Source: Romanomermis culicivorax (taxonomy: Eukaryota > Nematoda > Enoplea > Mermithida > Mermithidae). Taken from it: DNA of 64,000 bases. Below, piece after piece: positions 30,801 to 40,228 of this stretch. A model generated the notes under the pieces. The model was not told where the DNA came from, did no database searches, and saw only the letters and a program-made list of their open reading frames with translations. The stretch is taken from contig CAWUHX010000530.1 in NCBI GenBank assembly GCA_963922205.1, positions 1-64,000 on the forward strand, read 5' to 3'. How positions within the stretch are numbered: the first letter of the stretch is position 1; each line of letters begins with the position of its first letter. The position numbers and the translations under genes are program-made.

Positions 30801-32984
30801 GATTTGACCCCTTTCTCACAAACCGTTGACTGCCATCACATGCATGTAGCCCTTTACAAACAGAATAATACATGGGTCAGTGAAACAGGATCCCCGCATG
30901 TCACAAACTTACCCTTAGAAATTGTCTGGAACCAAAATTTCTCCCTTTTTCATTTTAATACACCCGCCATTTTTCATGATCAACTTGCAACTATTTCAAC
31001 AAACTTACTCTTTTTGAAACAATACATTTATAAAACTCACACACTCGAAAACATTGTCAAAAAACTCATCAATTACACCGCCCAAATGTCTCTCAATTCC
31101 GATACAGTTTACAACATGATCTCAGGCACTGGTCAAGCACTCGGAAATACACTCTCTGGCGCTGGTCAAGGCATAGAACATGTAATTACCGGTACCACCC
31201 AAAGTCTCACGGACGGATTAAACAATTTACTCAAAGGACCCCTGCAAATCATTATCAATCTCGCCGTTATTACTGTAATTATTGCAGGCGTCTTTTATTC
31301 GTTTCTCGTCCTTCGAAGATATTTCCCCTCTCCAAAGCATCATGCCACAACCGAACATGCATACGAAATACCATCAAACAACAGACATTTACATGAGACC
31401 ATTCCCCCATCATTCGGCCATGCTCTCTTAGAATTAGCTAATCGTCGAGGGGCACAAACACAGCAGAAATACGTCCTTGTCGATATTGATACCCCCCGAA
31501 CTCCTGCAATCGAACTCATTAATCAAATTCACCAATCTGGATCAAACAAGCCTCCCCAAAATGTCCCTGAGAAACATACTCCTCACATCCCGATCACACT
31601 TAACGGCAAATTAATGACAAAAGGCATGATTGACACTGGTGCAGTATACTCCCTCATTGATTCACGGATCGCTCAACTTTTACAGTTAGACATGAAACCC
31701 CCATTAGTCCAAGCAAAAGCAGCAAATAACCTCCCGATTCACTTCGTAGGAACCACTTTTGTCACAGTGACAGCCCAAACAATCCAGGAAACAATCATGG
31801 TCCATGTCCAAAAAGATTGCACAGCAGACATCCTTCTAGGCAAAAACTTTCTCAGTCGATTTTCGGAATACACTATCAATAATCAAAAATCTCAGGTCAA
31901 ATTTGGCAATGTTATACTACCTTGTGATGGCCTAGAATATAGCCCCCTTTCAACTCATGGTGGAACTTATTTGGATGAGAAATTAGAATTACCACCCCGT
32001 ACAGTAACCGAATTTACTGTCCCCTTGCCCAAATCGTATTTACAGGTCAAACAGCTTGAATTCACTCCGAAACCCAAACAGAATCCTAAAGTTCATTTCG
32101 CAGCTTGTATATCTGAAAATCAAAACAGTCGCATACGCATATCGGTCCTAAACACGCAAGAAACAGCTCAAACTCTTTACCCTGGAACATGCATTGGTAC
32201 AGTCTCCTGTTACGTCCCAAAACAAAATACTCCCGCCAATGTAACCCCTTCCACGCAAAACCAGCCCAACCGTTTTGATACATTCACATGGTTAAAAGAA
32301 AATGTCAATTTAACCTCCAGTGACCTCACAGAAGCAGAAAAAACGCAACTCCTACGCGCCCTATCGAAGTATCCCACATTATATGCTAAATCCAAAATGG
32401 ATGTAGGTAGAACCACCCTCGTTTCACATACAATTGACACCAATGGCTCCCAACCCGTACGTAGACAACTTTATCGGACTTCCCCAAAGGAAAAGCAAAT
32501 CATACAAGCAGAAGTTGAGCAACTCGCAGCAGCAGGTGTCATAAGCCAAAGCAACTCCCCATGGTGTACCAACACAGTTTTAGTTCCCAAAAAAGATGGA
32601 GGCCATCGTTTATGCATTGATTTTAGAGGCCTCAATAAAGTAACCAAAAAAGATACATACCCCTTACCCCGCATAGACGAAATTCTAGACACTCTACGTG
32701 GCATGAAATATTTCACCTCTCTTGATCAATCCAATGCATATTACTCCATTCCCATAGCACAAGCAGACAGAGAAAAAACTGCATTCAATTGTTCAGCCGG
32801 ACAATATCAATTCAATTACCTCCCCTTTGGACTCACCAATGCCCCAGCCACATTCCAAAGGTTAATGGATGTTATTCTTTCGGGTCTGCAATGGAACACA
32901 TGCCTTGTGTATCTCGACGATGTTTTGGTATTCGCAGACTCCCATGCCCAAATGCTGGAACGTTTAGACACTATTCTTGCCTGA
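27855..32984 (+). CDS. Outer element Gag / envelope-like / protease / RT polyprotein, ends at in-frame TGA
   Basis: 1709 codons. Residues about 60-220 are Gag capsid. Four CX2CX4HX4C zinc knuckles occupy about 310-382, and a Pro-rich linker runs to about 580. A hydrophobic stretch at about 585-605 ending SCSA looks like an internal signal peptide. The ectodomain (about 606-1125) has 16 cysteines and about nine N-glycosylation sequons. A membrane segment lies near 1132-1155. The protease has DTGA near 1259 and a C-terminal ILLG-type block. RT ends its palm with YLDD near 1687. A single TGA at 32982-32984 stops the frame, which stays open beyond it. The signal peptide and membrane anchor would put Gag and Pol in the cytosol and the ectodomain in the ER lumen. 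ATG choice: first methionine after the leader, before the capsid region. Confidence 0.88.
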   Translation: MTHQMQDHLGEIVREQINDLFSEHFRTLRTQLNQNTVNPTLIDDLRTANIRNNMANNFYAKPTVFTGGVTQHFGEWNKRLEQFMALQGMKDTDIQLKLACLEIHLGGAALAKFKSLANSENPPHTYEQYKVALQAFFPNNRDNELHQQFLRERKQKRSETVTEFLFDLEHLATLAYPNFNTDAREMIIKPLFVEGMQNEIREAIKYRRFATLKEMSDEAAYIEQQILRNELKSNVLPFIPPKPEPIFSLTKNTDQQDLLHQLEQQVKDLQLQIKQKPQPPQQSSYNNFSNNTFSRNNAYRNNTTPRQPTCFQCGQIGHVARNCKSVGTRKSCEICFRNNHSTRDCKSRCIHCSQTGHRSDNCLSKPYSNFQCFLCKQRGHTSRYCPNQQSRNIQNCIEYRQPQPLMDIDDPAFYSKLPAITNGPQTTLGTIMPNTHRRSDEYVLDLDVPDWCAMSPPPTPEAAKIEKSPPTIPVGYKIPRKQDTTPPTAPETPSKTGRNLLSLLHGLTPEPYQFRPRQTLLPTPISKQVQTPSHNSISKVLQTVQISNRPPPQRKTAKRQHQKPPRQIEQSEKTQYPAASTKTLHWPLYCIFLCIIIPTSCSAQFQMCGTSLSGHSVSIPKLVSCMPPSTVDKPVQTFGKIYIPSTKPHITDAYKCSVRKRKICTNTGFFGSKGIVFDQTEMQNLTPHVCKAIVIDKEHNGQKLYETQPGFWSTNNSLSVEYTWCCTDHCTSVTNVIIEIGQIASWNGKSMTGTLGDLGSCKPTSGHCVTADGSIIWNETAFENLCPFEYKNTHPIKLTRTHMIIEELQGAFSVKNTLFSNPNCPEIQDSILTEQGIIVQLDKSTPHRNAFLTPKTNETITTLYDFDDFEPINAKLNYLADKIQEFEIQNFKNVWNELCRQAQRHLDLVWQILRLDATLGARAFLQRTDIIAEFTGEALTVWPCKQVNASKVFYNHKINQTCYKLLPILIGTELMFSNPGGNDLTPFSQTVDCHHMHVALYKQNNTWVSETGSPHVTNLPLEIVWNQNFSLFHFNTPAIFHDQLATISTNLLFLKQYIYKTHTLENIVKKLINYTAQMSLNSDTVYNMISGTGQALGNTLSGAGQGIEHVITGTTQSLTDGLNNLLKGPLQIIINLAVITVIIAGVFYSFLVLRRYFPSPKHHATTEHAYEIPSNNRHLHETIPPSFGHALLELANRRGAQTQQKYVLVDIDTPRTPAIELINQIHQSGSNKPPQNVPEKHTPHIPITLNGKLMTKGMIDTGAVYSLIDSRIAQLLQLDMKPPLVQAKAANNLPIHFVGTTFVTVTAQTIQETIMVHVQKDCTADILLGKNFLSRFSEYTINNQKSQVKFGNVILPCDGLEYSPLSTHGGTYLDEKLELPPRTVTEFTVPLPKSYLQVKQLEFTPKPKQNPKVHFAACISENQNSRIRISVLNTQETAQTLYPGTCIGTVSCYVPKQNTPANVTPSTQNQPNRFDTFTWLKENVNLTSSDLTEAEKTQLLRALSKYPTLYAKSKMDVGRTTLVSHTIDTNGSQPVRRQLYRTSPKEKQIIQAEVEQLAAAGVISQSNSPWCTNTVLVPKKDGGHRLCIDFRGLNKVTKKDTYPLPRIDEILDTLRGMKYFTSLDQSNAYYSIPIAQADREKTAFNCSAGQYQFNYLPFGLTNAPATFQRLMDVILSGLQWNTCLVYLDDVLVFADSHAQMLERLDTILA

Positions 32985-34259
32985 TTCTCACAAGCAGGCC
33001 TTAAGCTAAACATACAAAAATGCAAATTCTGCCAGCCCCAAGTCCAATACTTAGGCCACGTCATTTCCCAGCAAGGCATTTCACCAGATCCCCATAAGGT
33101 ACAGGCCATTTATGACATACCCACACCCAAAAGCTCAAAAGAAGTTAAGTCATTCCTTGGCCTACCCTCATATTATCGCAGATTCATCCCAAATTGCTCT
33201 CAAGTTTCTAGCCCACTCACATCGCTACTCAAAAAGAACTCAGAATTTTCCTGGGGCCCTGAACAGCAAAATGCATTCACTAAGCTAAAAGAATTACTCA
33301 TTCATGCCCCAATACTGCAGCACCCCGACTTCACAAAACCGTTTATTCTGCAAACTGACGCCTCAAAACTCGGAATCGGCGCCATTCTCAGTCAGCTAGA
33401 TAGTAAAGGTCAGGATCGCCCCATTGCTTTTGGGAGCCGCACATTGAAACCCGCAGAACGCAACTATCCGATCACTGAGTTAGAAACCCTTGCAGTAGTC
33501 GAATTTGTCAAGTATTTCCGCCCCTATCTTTTCCAGCAACATGTTATCATACACACTGACCACACAGCAGTTCAAGCAGTCTTACAGAAGGAAAACCCGT
33601 CCCCTCGCATTGCCCGTTGGGGATTAGCCCTCTCCGGTATTCAACTAGACATTCGCCCTAAGAAAGGCACTGCTAACCGCAACGCAGATGCAGTTTCTCG
33701 ATTCCCCTCACAGACAGCAAAGCAATCCTTTGATATTGAGCAACTAGAAACCCGCCCCGAAATATCCACTATCAATTCGGTTTTGGAGGCTGAAGCAACT
33801 GAACAAGAAGAACAACAGAAAAATTTTGCCGAACTCCAACGCACTGATCCAGCTGTCAAAAGCATTTTAGCAAAAATCGCCCAAAAACACCCCCTTACTC
33901 AGATCAAATTCGCAGTGCATCAAAACATTCTCTTCCGTATAGTCGACAAACAGGCAAAACTATACATTCCCAAGTCGCAAGTCCAGCATATCATCGCCTC
34001 ACATCATGACAGCAAGTTCACAGGTCATTTTGCTGCCCGGAAAACTTTACACTTGCTCAGACAAAAATATTTTTGGCCCCAAATGAGTCGTGATATCAAA
34101 CGTTACTGCAAAACTTGCCACCCATGTCAGACACAGAAAGCTCTTCGGCACAAAGTGCATGCAAATTTAGTACCAATCCAGCCAACTGGCCCATTTGATC
34201 GAGTCGGTGTTGATTGCATGGGACCGTTACCCCTCACTGAAGACGGCAATCGATTCATT
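32985..34259 (+). pseudogene. Outer element RT C-terminus, RNase H and first part of integrase
   Basis: Same frame as the upstream polyprotein after the TGA. It holds the RT thumb (KCKFC, LGHVIS), RNase H (TDASKLGIGAIL, ELETLAV, HTDHTAVQAV), the integrase HHCC zinc finger (H-x-H then CKTCHPC) and the first catalytic aspartate region (GVDCMGPLP). It breaks at 34259 where the inner element is inserted. Confidence 0.88.
34256..34259. repeat. Target site duplication CATT, left copy
   Basis: CATT precedes the inner 5' LTR and is repeated at 44104-44107. Confidence 0.9.
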
Positions 34260-34670
34260 TGTAGTATAATCAAATTTTTTTGTTTATTCCAAACTTTATT
34301 TGTTCTAGCCTATTTTTTGTTTTTCTTTCTCATGTATCGCATTTCCAATATCTGCACGTCTGTTTGGCTTCTGTTTCATTTTCTGTTGTTTTTCCTCATT
34401 TTTTAGACCACCCAATGCACTTTTTTTTTCGCGACGTTTTTCGGCCAACTGTTCTTTGTATCAGTTTTCACCGTTGTCTTAAAAACGTTTATTTTTCTGT
34501 TGGTGGAGATTCATTGTTGTTGTTTTTCGTAGCCCACTGGTGAGGCGTCTTTTCTTTCTCTTTTTGTTCTTAATAATAAATCAGGCGCCAACCTACAGTA
34601 GCTCGGTGGACTTTGTCCAAAGCAGAACCCGGTCCCTTTATCTCCTACTATCCATAGGCAAACCATTACA
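34260..34670 (+). repeat. 5' LTR of the inner retrotransposon
   Basis: 411 bp, TGTAGTATAATC to CCATTACA, T-rich on the plus strand. AATAAA at 34575-34580 is a possible polyadenylation signal. No clear TATA box. Confidence 0.95.
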
Positions 34671-34688
34671 TGGTGCGTTAGCCCGGAA
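34671..34688 (+). promoter_or_regulatory. tRNA primer binding site of the inner element
   Basis: TGGTGCGTTAGCCCGGAA begins immediately after the LTR, as in most Ty3/gypsy elements. The tRNA is not identified. Confidence 0.65.
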
Positions 34689-34846
34689 AACCAAGGAAGA
34701 CAGAGAGTAGGAGTCGCCAATGGTCAGACAAGGAGGAGGAGTTGCGAGTCTAGTCTCAAAAGAAAAAAATATACATTGGTCACTTAATTTGTTTTTGTCA
34801 AAATATCGGTCGAATTTATTTTTGCGTTCCCTTTCAATTTTCGGAC

Positions 34847-37800
34847 ATGGATGCGTCGAATATTGGTAAGAAACCAAATTTTGTTACTGTTAATATTAAT
34901 GATATTATAAACGCGCCATCTGACTCGCCCTGGTTTAAACAACTTGATAATGAGTATGGCGTGAAAGTTGATCCAGCTGACAAAGAGGCGTTAACAGCAG
35001 CATTACAAAATTATGTTGTTGAAAGCTTGAAAAGGTCTAAGAAAAGGTATAAGAATATAGACACCTTTATGTTCAAGTTGCCTGTTTCTGATGAAGAGTG
35101 TGCTGTAATGAATGATGCTAGTAGTGTTCCAAAACAATTTTTTGGTCCTACTGATAAAACTGATCCAAACTTATCGGAATCAGAAGATGAAGAGTCCACT
35201 AGTGCACATGTAAAAGCAACTAATCATCCTTTCACTCATAAAAATCTGAACACTGAACTTGCGTCTACAAAACACTTCGAGGAAATGATAACTGAATTAA
35301 AGGTAAGTAGTGCTGAACTGAAGCAGATCTTTAGTTCTCACTTTGTTGAGCTGGCTCAGTTGAAAGACGTTTTCTACAATTTTAAATCTGCCATGGAACT
35401 CGACATCGAATTTGTTCTATCTGATGAGTTCAATAAAATTCGTTTCGAAAAATCTCAAACTTTCTCTGATTTGAAACAAAATTTTGAATCACGTGTGAAA
35501 GAAACGCAAGGTTCTATTGATCGTCTCGATAATGTGTGTAGGGATTTGTTCTCGAAAATTGATGGTCACGTTTCGACTTTGTATTCTGCTGTCGATTCGA
35601 ACAGATCGGAGATCAAGAAAATTCAGTCGCAACTTTGTCAGAAGAATCTCGATTCAGTTGATGATGATGATGTTAAAAACATTTCTGGGGCTTCTCAAGC
35701 AAATCTTGAGACTCCCAAGCACAATTCTCATGCTAAACAGTTCGAGTTCGATTCGCCAAATAAAATAAATTTGTCACATACTGATAAAGATAATTTCAAG
35801 GTTCCGCGTCAATTCAAGTGTTGTAATGGTTCTTCCCCTGAAGAATTTCTCGAATGGTTGGCCAAACTCGAACGTACAGCTCATATTTCAGACTGGTCTG
35901 ATGAGTATAAATGTTGGCTTGTAGTTAACTTAACTGAAGGTCGTGCAGCATCCATTCTTGATTCTATGGAGTTAGATTGTCGGAAAGATTGGACAAAACT
36001 TAAACAGGAGCTGGTTCAAAAACTAGTTCCATCTCAGCATTTTGACAGGCTCAAAAATGAGTTGCGTCGAAGAGGTCAAAAGGTTGATGAAAGCATTCTA
36101 GATTTTTCGAAAGATTTCAGAGAAAAAGCTAGAAATGCTTATATAAACAAAAAACCTGGTTTTGACGAATCGGAATTGGTTAATTTGTACATCGAAGCTC
36201 TGTGTGATGAAAATCTACGCCTAGAACTGTTCAAACAGAAATGTGCGACCTTGGATGAAGCAATTAATTTTGCTGAAAACGAAATTTCGCTCCGTCAGTT
36301 AGCTAAACTCCGAAACTCGCGTTTATCTTCTACCAAAGGTTTTGAGGGTATTGGTAAAACTAGTTCGCCTAAGAAAGATTTCGAATCCAGGCAAAATATT
36401 CCATTTGGTGCCCGTAAACCTAACCATAATCAATCTTTTTCATTCCAAAATCCTAATCTTTTCCAACAAAATTCTAAAAATTTTCATGGCCCTACATCGT
36501 CCGATTCCAAATGTTTTGGGTGTAATCAGCCAGGCCACTATAAAAAAGACTGTCCAAATATTAGTCAGTCGCGTCCGTCTGTTTGTTTCAATTGTAATGG
36601 CGAAGGGCATAGAGCTTATCAGTGTCCGTCTGCAAGAGTAAGAGCACCTGGACAAAATCCTGGAACTTCTCATGCTACAAATTCGAGACCTACGACAAAT
36701 TCTAATTCTAACGGTACTTATCGAGCAAATCACCGATTTTCCTCTGCTTTTGGTGTTATTGCTGAACAAACTTCAGCTGTGAAACATGCTAATACAAAGT
36801 TACATGCTAATATCTATGTTCATGTTGGTGAAAGCAGAACTCGATGCTACACCCTTGTAGACAATGGGAGCTTGTGCAACATTATCCGTTTAGATTTTCT
36901 CCAGCTTTTACAAGATAAAGGCGAGAAATTTGTTTATAAGTCGACCAATATCACGAGTATTAAGAGTTTATCAGCAGAACCTATTGCAGTTCTGAGTGAA
37001 GTTTTCACTGCAATCACGTTGGGCAAAGGTCATAATTCGTTCACTTTCAAAACGTCATTCCTACTTGTTGAAACCCTGCCTTACAAAATTTTGCTGGGTG
37101 CAGAGGCCATGTCAGATGGTAACATATTTGTCGATATTCCTCAACGGTTGGTGCGAGTAATTTGTCCGAATAGTCGCGAAATTCAAATTCCTTTTGTATC
37201 TAAAGAGTATTCCTCATCTTTTGTCTGTTCTATAACTTGTGAAAGTACTGTAGTCGTTCCACCGAGTGCAATAGTCTACGCTTATGGCCTAGCCGATGAA
37301 AGAGTAGATGGTGTCACTGGTTTAATGGAAAGCATTTCAAAATTTTCAACAAAAGACGACTTCTGTGGTGCGAATTCGTTTGTGGAAGTCAGGAATGGAC
37401 GCATTCCTGTCATGTTTGTGAATTTCGGAGGTAACGCGTTGTTGTGTGAAAAGGGTACAGTGGTAGGAACGTTATTTCCACTGGACCAGGAAAGTGTTGT
37501 CGCCCGAGCTAGTTGTTTTGCCGGCTTAGCCAATGTTGTGGCACAAGTAAGTGGGTCGCTCCCAGATAAGGAACAGGGTGTTCCAGTGTGTTCTTCACAG
37601 TGCACAGTGAATGAACATTGCAGACAGGGTTCGTCGAGTCAGACGCCTGTGGAAGCCAGTGGGACTGGTAAGCAGATTCTGGTGGAGGGTTGTCAGGATG
37701 ACCCAGTATTTTGCGAAATACTATCTTCCTCCACTGGAATGGATTCAGTTTTGAATGAAGTTGATAAAAATGAGCTCGTGGCGTTTTTGAAGCAGAATTC

Positions 37801-40228
37801 TGATCTGTTTACAGAAGTAACAGGTAGAATTGGTCGTACCAATGTTGTGAAACACAATATTGATACAGGTAACTCGAGTCCATCTGTGCAACTGATGAGG
37901 AGAATTCCAGAGGCACAGAAGGTGATAATCGATGAAGAAGTGGAGAATATGTTGAACACAGGTGTTGTTCAGAGCTCATGTAGTCCGTACAGAGCTAATT
38001 TCGTTTTGGTTCAGAAGAAGGATGGCACATGGAGGCCATGCATTGATTTTCGAATGCTAAATTCCATAACCAAGAAAGATGTCTATCCTCTTCCCCGAAT
38101 TGATGAGACTCTGGATGCATTGGGAACTGCAAAACTTTTCTCGACTCTAGACTTGTCTCATGGATACTGGCAAGTAGAACTGGAGGAAGAAAGTAAAGAA
38201 AAGACTTCATTCGCCACCAGAAAAGGTCTTTTCGAATTCACAGTGATGCCATTTGGATTATGCAATGCACCATCGACTTTTCAAAGACTCATGGATGTCG
38301 TTTTAGGTCGCCATTGCTGGAACTTTTGTCTGGTGTACTTGGATGATATCATCATTTATTCCAAGTCATTTGCAGAACATTTGGCACACTTGAAACAAGT
38401 GTTCGACCGTTTGAGAGAAGCAGGGTTGACACTCAAAGCGAAGAAGTGTCTTTTTTGTAGAAAATCGGTACCCTTTTTAGGTCACATAATATCACCTGAG
38501 GGGATAAAACCCGATCCGGCTAAAATCGAATGTATTCAGAATTGGCCCATACCACAGAACAAAGAGGAGCTGTCCTCTTTTTTAGGTTTTGTACAATATT
38601 ACCGTCGTTTCATCCACAACTTTTCACAGAAAGCAGCAGCCTTGATGGATTTACGTAAAAGTAGTCATGCTTTCGTTTGGACTGATGCGTGCACTGATGT
38701 CTTTAACAAACTTAAAGCTGAGGCACTTAATTATCCTACTTTACGTTACCCTGATTTTACAAATCGATTTATAGTCTATACTGATGCGTGTGACAGAGGC
38801 ATCGGAGCTGTTCTGGCGCAACGAGACGATAATTGTGAATGGGCCGTAGCTTATGCAAGTAGGATGCTTTCTGATTCAGAGAGAAAGTTACATATAAATG
38901 AAAAAGAAATGCTTGCTGTGTTTTGGGCGATTACCAATGTTTTTCGTCCCTACGTTTTTGGTCGCGAGTTTGATCTTGTGACAGATAGTTCAGCTGTCAC
39001 AGCTTTGAAAAAATATAAGGGTAATAACGGCAAGATTCTGAGATGGCAACAAGAATTAGGTACTTATCAATTCGTTCTTTATCACCGTAAAGGTTATGCA
39101 AATTTGAATGCAGATGGCCTCTCAAGACGCCCGGATATTGCTGATAACTTTGGCAATATGAATTTAAATGACGAACCATTAACATATAGTGATTTTCAGT
39201 GTCAAAAACAATCTTTTTGCGCTCAAATTGTAGGATCACAATCTTCAGAACAAACTTCTGGGATGATGCCACTTGAAATTACTTTCTCGAATGCAGCAAA
39301 TGTTGCTTCTTATGTAATTGATAGGTTAGACCTTATTAAATTCGAGTCTGACTGGCCTAAAAATTGGGGCCTGGATCAATGGAATGATCCGTTTTGTAAA
39401 CCAATCATGGTGTATTTAGTACAGTATGATATACCAGAGGCATCGGCAGAATATGAAGTCAAATTCAAAGACTTTGTAGTGGCTGATGATAAACAACTTT
39501 ATCGTCACTTAATATTCTCTGATCTAGAACAGTGGCAGTTAGTTGTTCCCCTCAAACATAGGAACACAATTCTAGAATATTTTCACGATTCTGTCTTTGG
39601 TTGTCATATGGGAATGGTTAAAACATTGAAGAAAATACAAAGTAAGTACTGGTGGTCATCTATGTGGTTTGATGTGCAAGAGTGGGTTCAAACTTGCAAA
39701 ATCTGTCAATCAGTAAAAAAAGGTAAGTTAGGTAGGTCGCCACTGAACAGCATCACTCCTGGTAGAATCCTTGATTTGATTGCAATGGATATTCTGCAAT
39801 TACCGGCCACAGAAAGCAACCTCAAGTATGTCATAGTTTGTACAGAATATTTCTCACGTTGGGTTATAGCTAAAGCTCTGGACAATATGAAAGCCGAAAC
39901 TGTGGCAAAATTTTTGATAGAGAGTGTGATACTACAACATGGCGTCCCAAAAGCTTTGCTAACAGATCAAGGGAAACAGTTCACAGGTGCTGTAGTTGTG
40001 GAATTATGTAAGTTACTTGAGATTCACAAGGTCCTTACAGTGCCATATCATCCTGAGACTGATGGCTTAGTTGAACGTTTCAACCGAACGTTGATTTCGA
40101 TGCTAGCTACCAGTGTTGAAGCATACAATATAGAATGGCCAAAGCTTCTACCATATGTTGTGTTCGCTTACAACACATCTGTGCAAACTTCTACCGGAGT
40201 TTGTCCATTTGAACTTATTTATGGATGA
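34847..40228 (+). CDS. Inner element Gag-Pol polyprotein, ends at in-frame TGA in integrase
   Basis: 1793 codons in one frame. Gag has a coiled N-terminal half (about 130-270), a capsid region (about 325-490) and two CX2CX4HX4C knuckles (about 556 and 579). The protease motif is D672-N673-G674 rather than D-S/T-G, with a normal later ILLGAEAM block. RT has YLDD near 1163, and RNase H has YTDACDRGIGAVL near 1311. Integrase has the HHCC finger (about 1578-1620), a catalytic D near 1648, a second D in LTDQGKQF and the E in DGLVERFN near 1742. TGA at 40226-40228 interrupts just past the integrase core; the frame continues without loss. The start methionine follows a 176-bp leader. Confidence 0.9.
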   Translation: MDASNIGKKPNFVTVNINDIINAPSDSPWFKQLDNEYGVKVDPADKEALTAALQNYVVESLKRSKKRYKNIDTFMFKLPVSDEECAVMNDASSVPKQFFGPTDKTDPNLSESEDEESTSAHVKATNHPFTHKNLNTELASTKHFEEMITELKVSSAELKQIFSSHFVELAQLKDVFYNFKSAMELDIEFVLSDEFNKIRFEKSQTFSDLKQNFESRVKETQGSIDRLDNVCRDLFSKIDGHVSTLYSAVDSNRSEIKKIQSQLCQKNLDSVDDDDVKNISGASQANLETPKHNSHAKQFEFDSPNKINLSHTDKDNFKVPRQFKCCNGSSPEEFLEWLAKLERTAHISDWSDEYKCWLVVNLTEGRAASILDSMELDCRKDWTKLKQELVQKLVPSQHFDRLKNELRRRGQKVDESILDFSKDFREKARNAYINKKPGFDESELVNLYIEALCDENLRLELFKQKCATLDEAINFAENEISLRQLAKLRNSRLSSTKGFEGIGKTSSPKKDFESRQNIPFGARKPNHNQSFSFQNPNLFQQNSKNFHGPTSSDSKCFGCNQPGHYKKDCPNISQSRPSVCFNCNGEGHRAYQCPSARVRAPGQNPGTSHATNSRPTTNSNSNGTYRANHRFSSAFGVIAEQTSAVKHANTKLHANIYVHVGESRTRCYTLVDNGSLCNIIRLDFLQLLQDKGEKFVYKSTNITSIKSLSAEPIAVLSEVFTAITLGKGHNSFTFKTSFLLVETLPYKILLGAEAMSDGNIFVDIPQRLVRVICPNSREIQIPFVSKEYSSSFVCSITCESTVVVPPSAIVYAYGLADERVDGVTGLMESISKFSTKDDFCGANSFVEVRNGRIPVMFVNFGGNALLCEKGTVVGTLFPLDQESVVARASCFAGLANVVAQVSGSLPDKEQGVPVCSSQCTVNEHCRQGSSSQTPVEASGTGKQILVEGCQDDPVFCEILSSSTGMDSVLNEVDKNELVAFLKQNSDLFTEVTGRIGRTNVVKHNIDTGNSSPSVQLMRRIPEAQKVIIDEEVENMLNTGVVQSSCSPYRANFVLVQKKDGTWRPCIDFRMLNSITKKDVYPLPRIDETLDALGTAKLFSTLDLSHGYWQVELEEESKEKTSFATRKGLFEFTVMPFGLCNAPSTFQRLMDVVLGRHCWNFCLVYLDDIIIYSKSFAEHLAHLKQVFDRLREAGLTLKAKKCLFCRKSVPFLGHIISPEGIKPDPAKIECIQNWPIPQNKEELSSFLGFVQYYRRFIHNFSQKAAALMDLRKSSHAFVWTDACTDVFNKLKAEALNYPTLRYPDFTNRFIVYTDACDRGIGAVLAQRDDNCEWAVAYASRMLSDSERKLHINEKEMLAVFWAITNVFRPYVFGREFDLVTDSSAVTALKKYKGNNGKILRWQQELGTYQFVLYHRKGYANLNADGLSRRPDIADNFGNMNLNDEPLTYSDFQCQKQSFCAQIVGSQSSEQTSGMMPLEITFSNAANVASYVIDRLDLIKFESDWPKNWGLDQWNDPFCKPIMVYLVQYDIPEASAEYEVKFKDFVVADDKQLYRHLIFSDLEQWQLVVPLKHRNTILEYFHDSVFGCHMGMVKTLKKIQSKYWWSSMWFDVQEWVQTCKICQSVKKGKLGRSPLNSITPGRILDLIAMDILQLPATESNLKYVIVCTEYFSRWVIAKALDNMKAETVAKFLIESVILQHGVPKALLTDQGKQFTGAVVVELCKLLEIHKVLTVPYHPETDGLVERFNRTLISMLATSVEAYNIEWPKLLPYVVFAYNTSVQTSTGVCPFELIYG

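Noticed and set aside
29431-31441. Donor-like GTAAGC at 29431 and acceptor-like CTCTTAG at 31441 that might splice out the env-like region
   Set aside because: The join would not keep frame with protease, so it does not support an env intron, though RNA data could show other sites.
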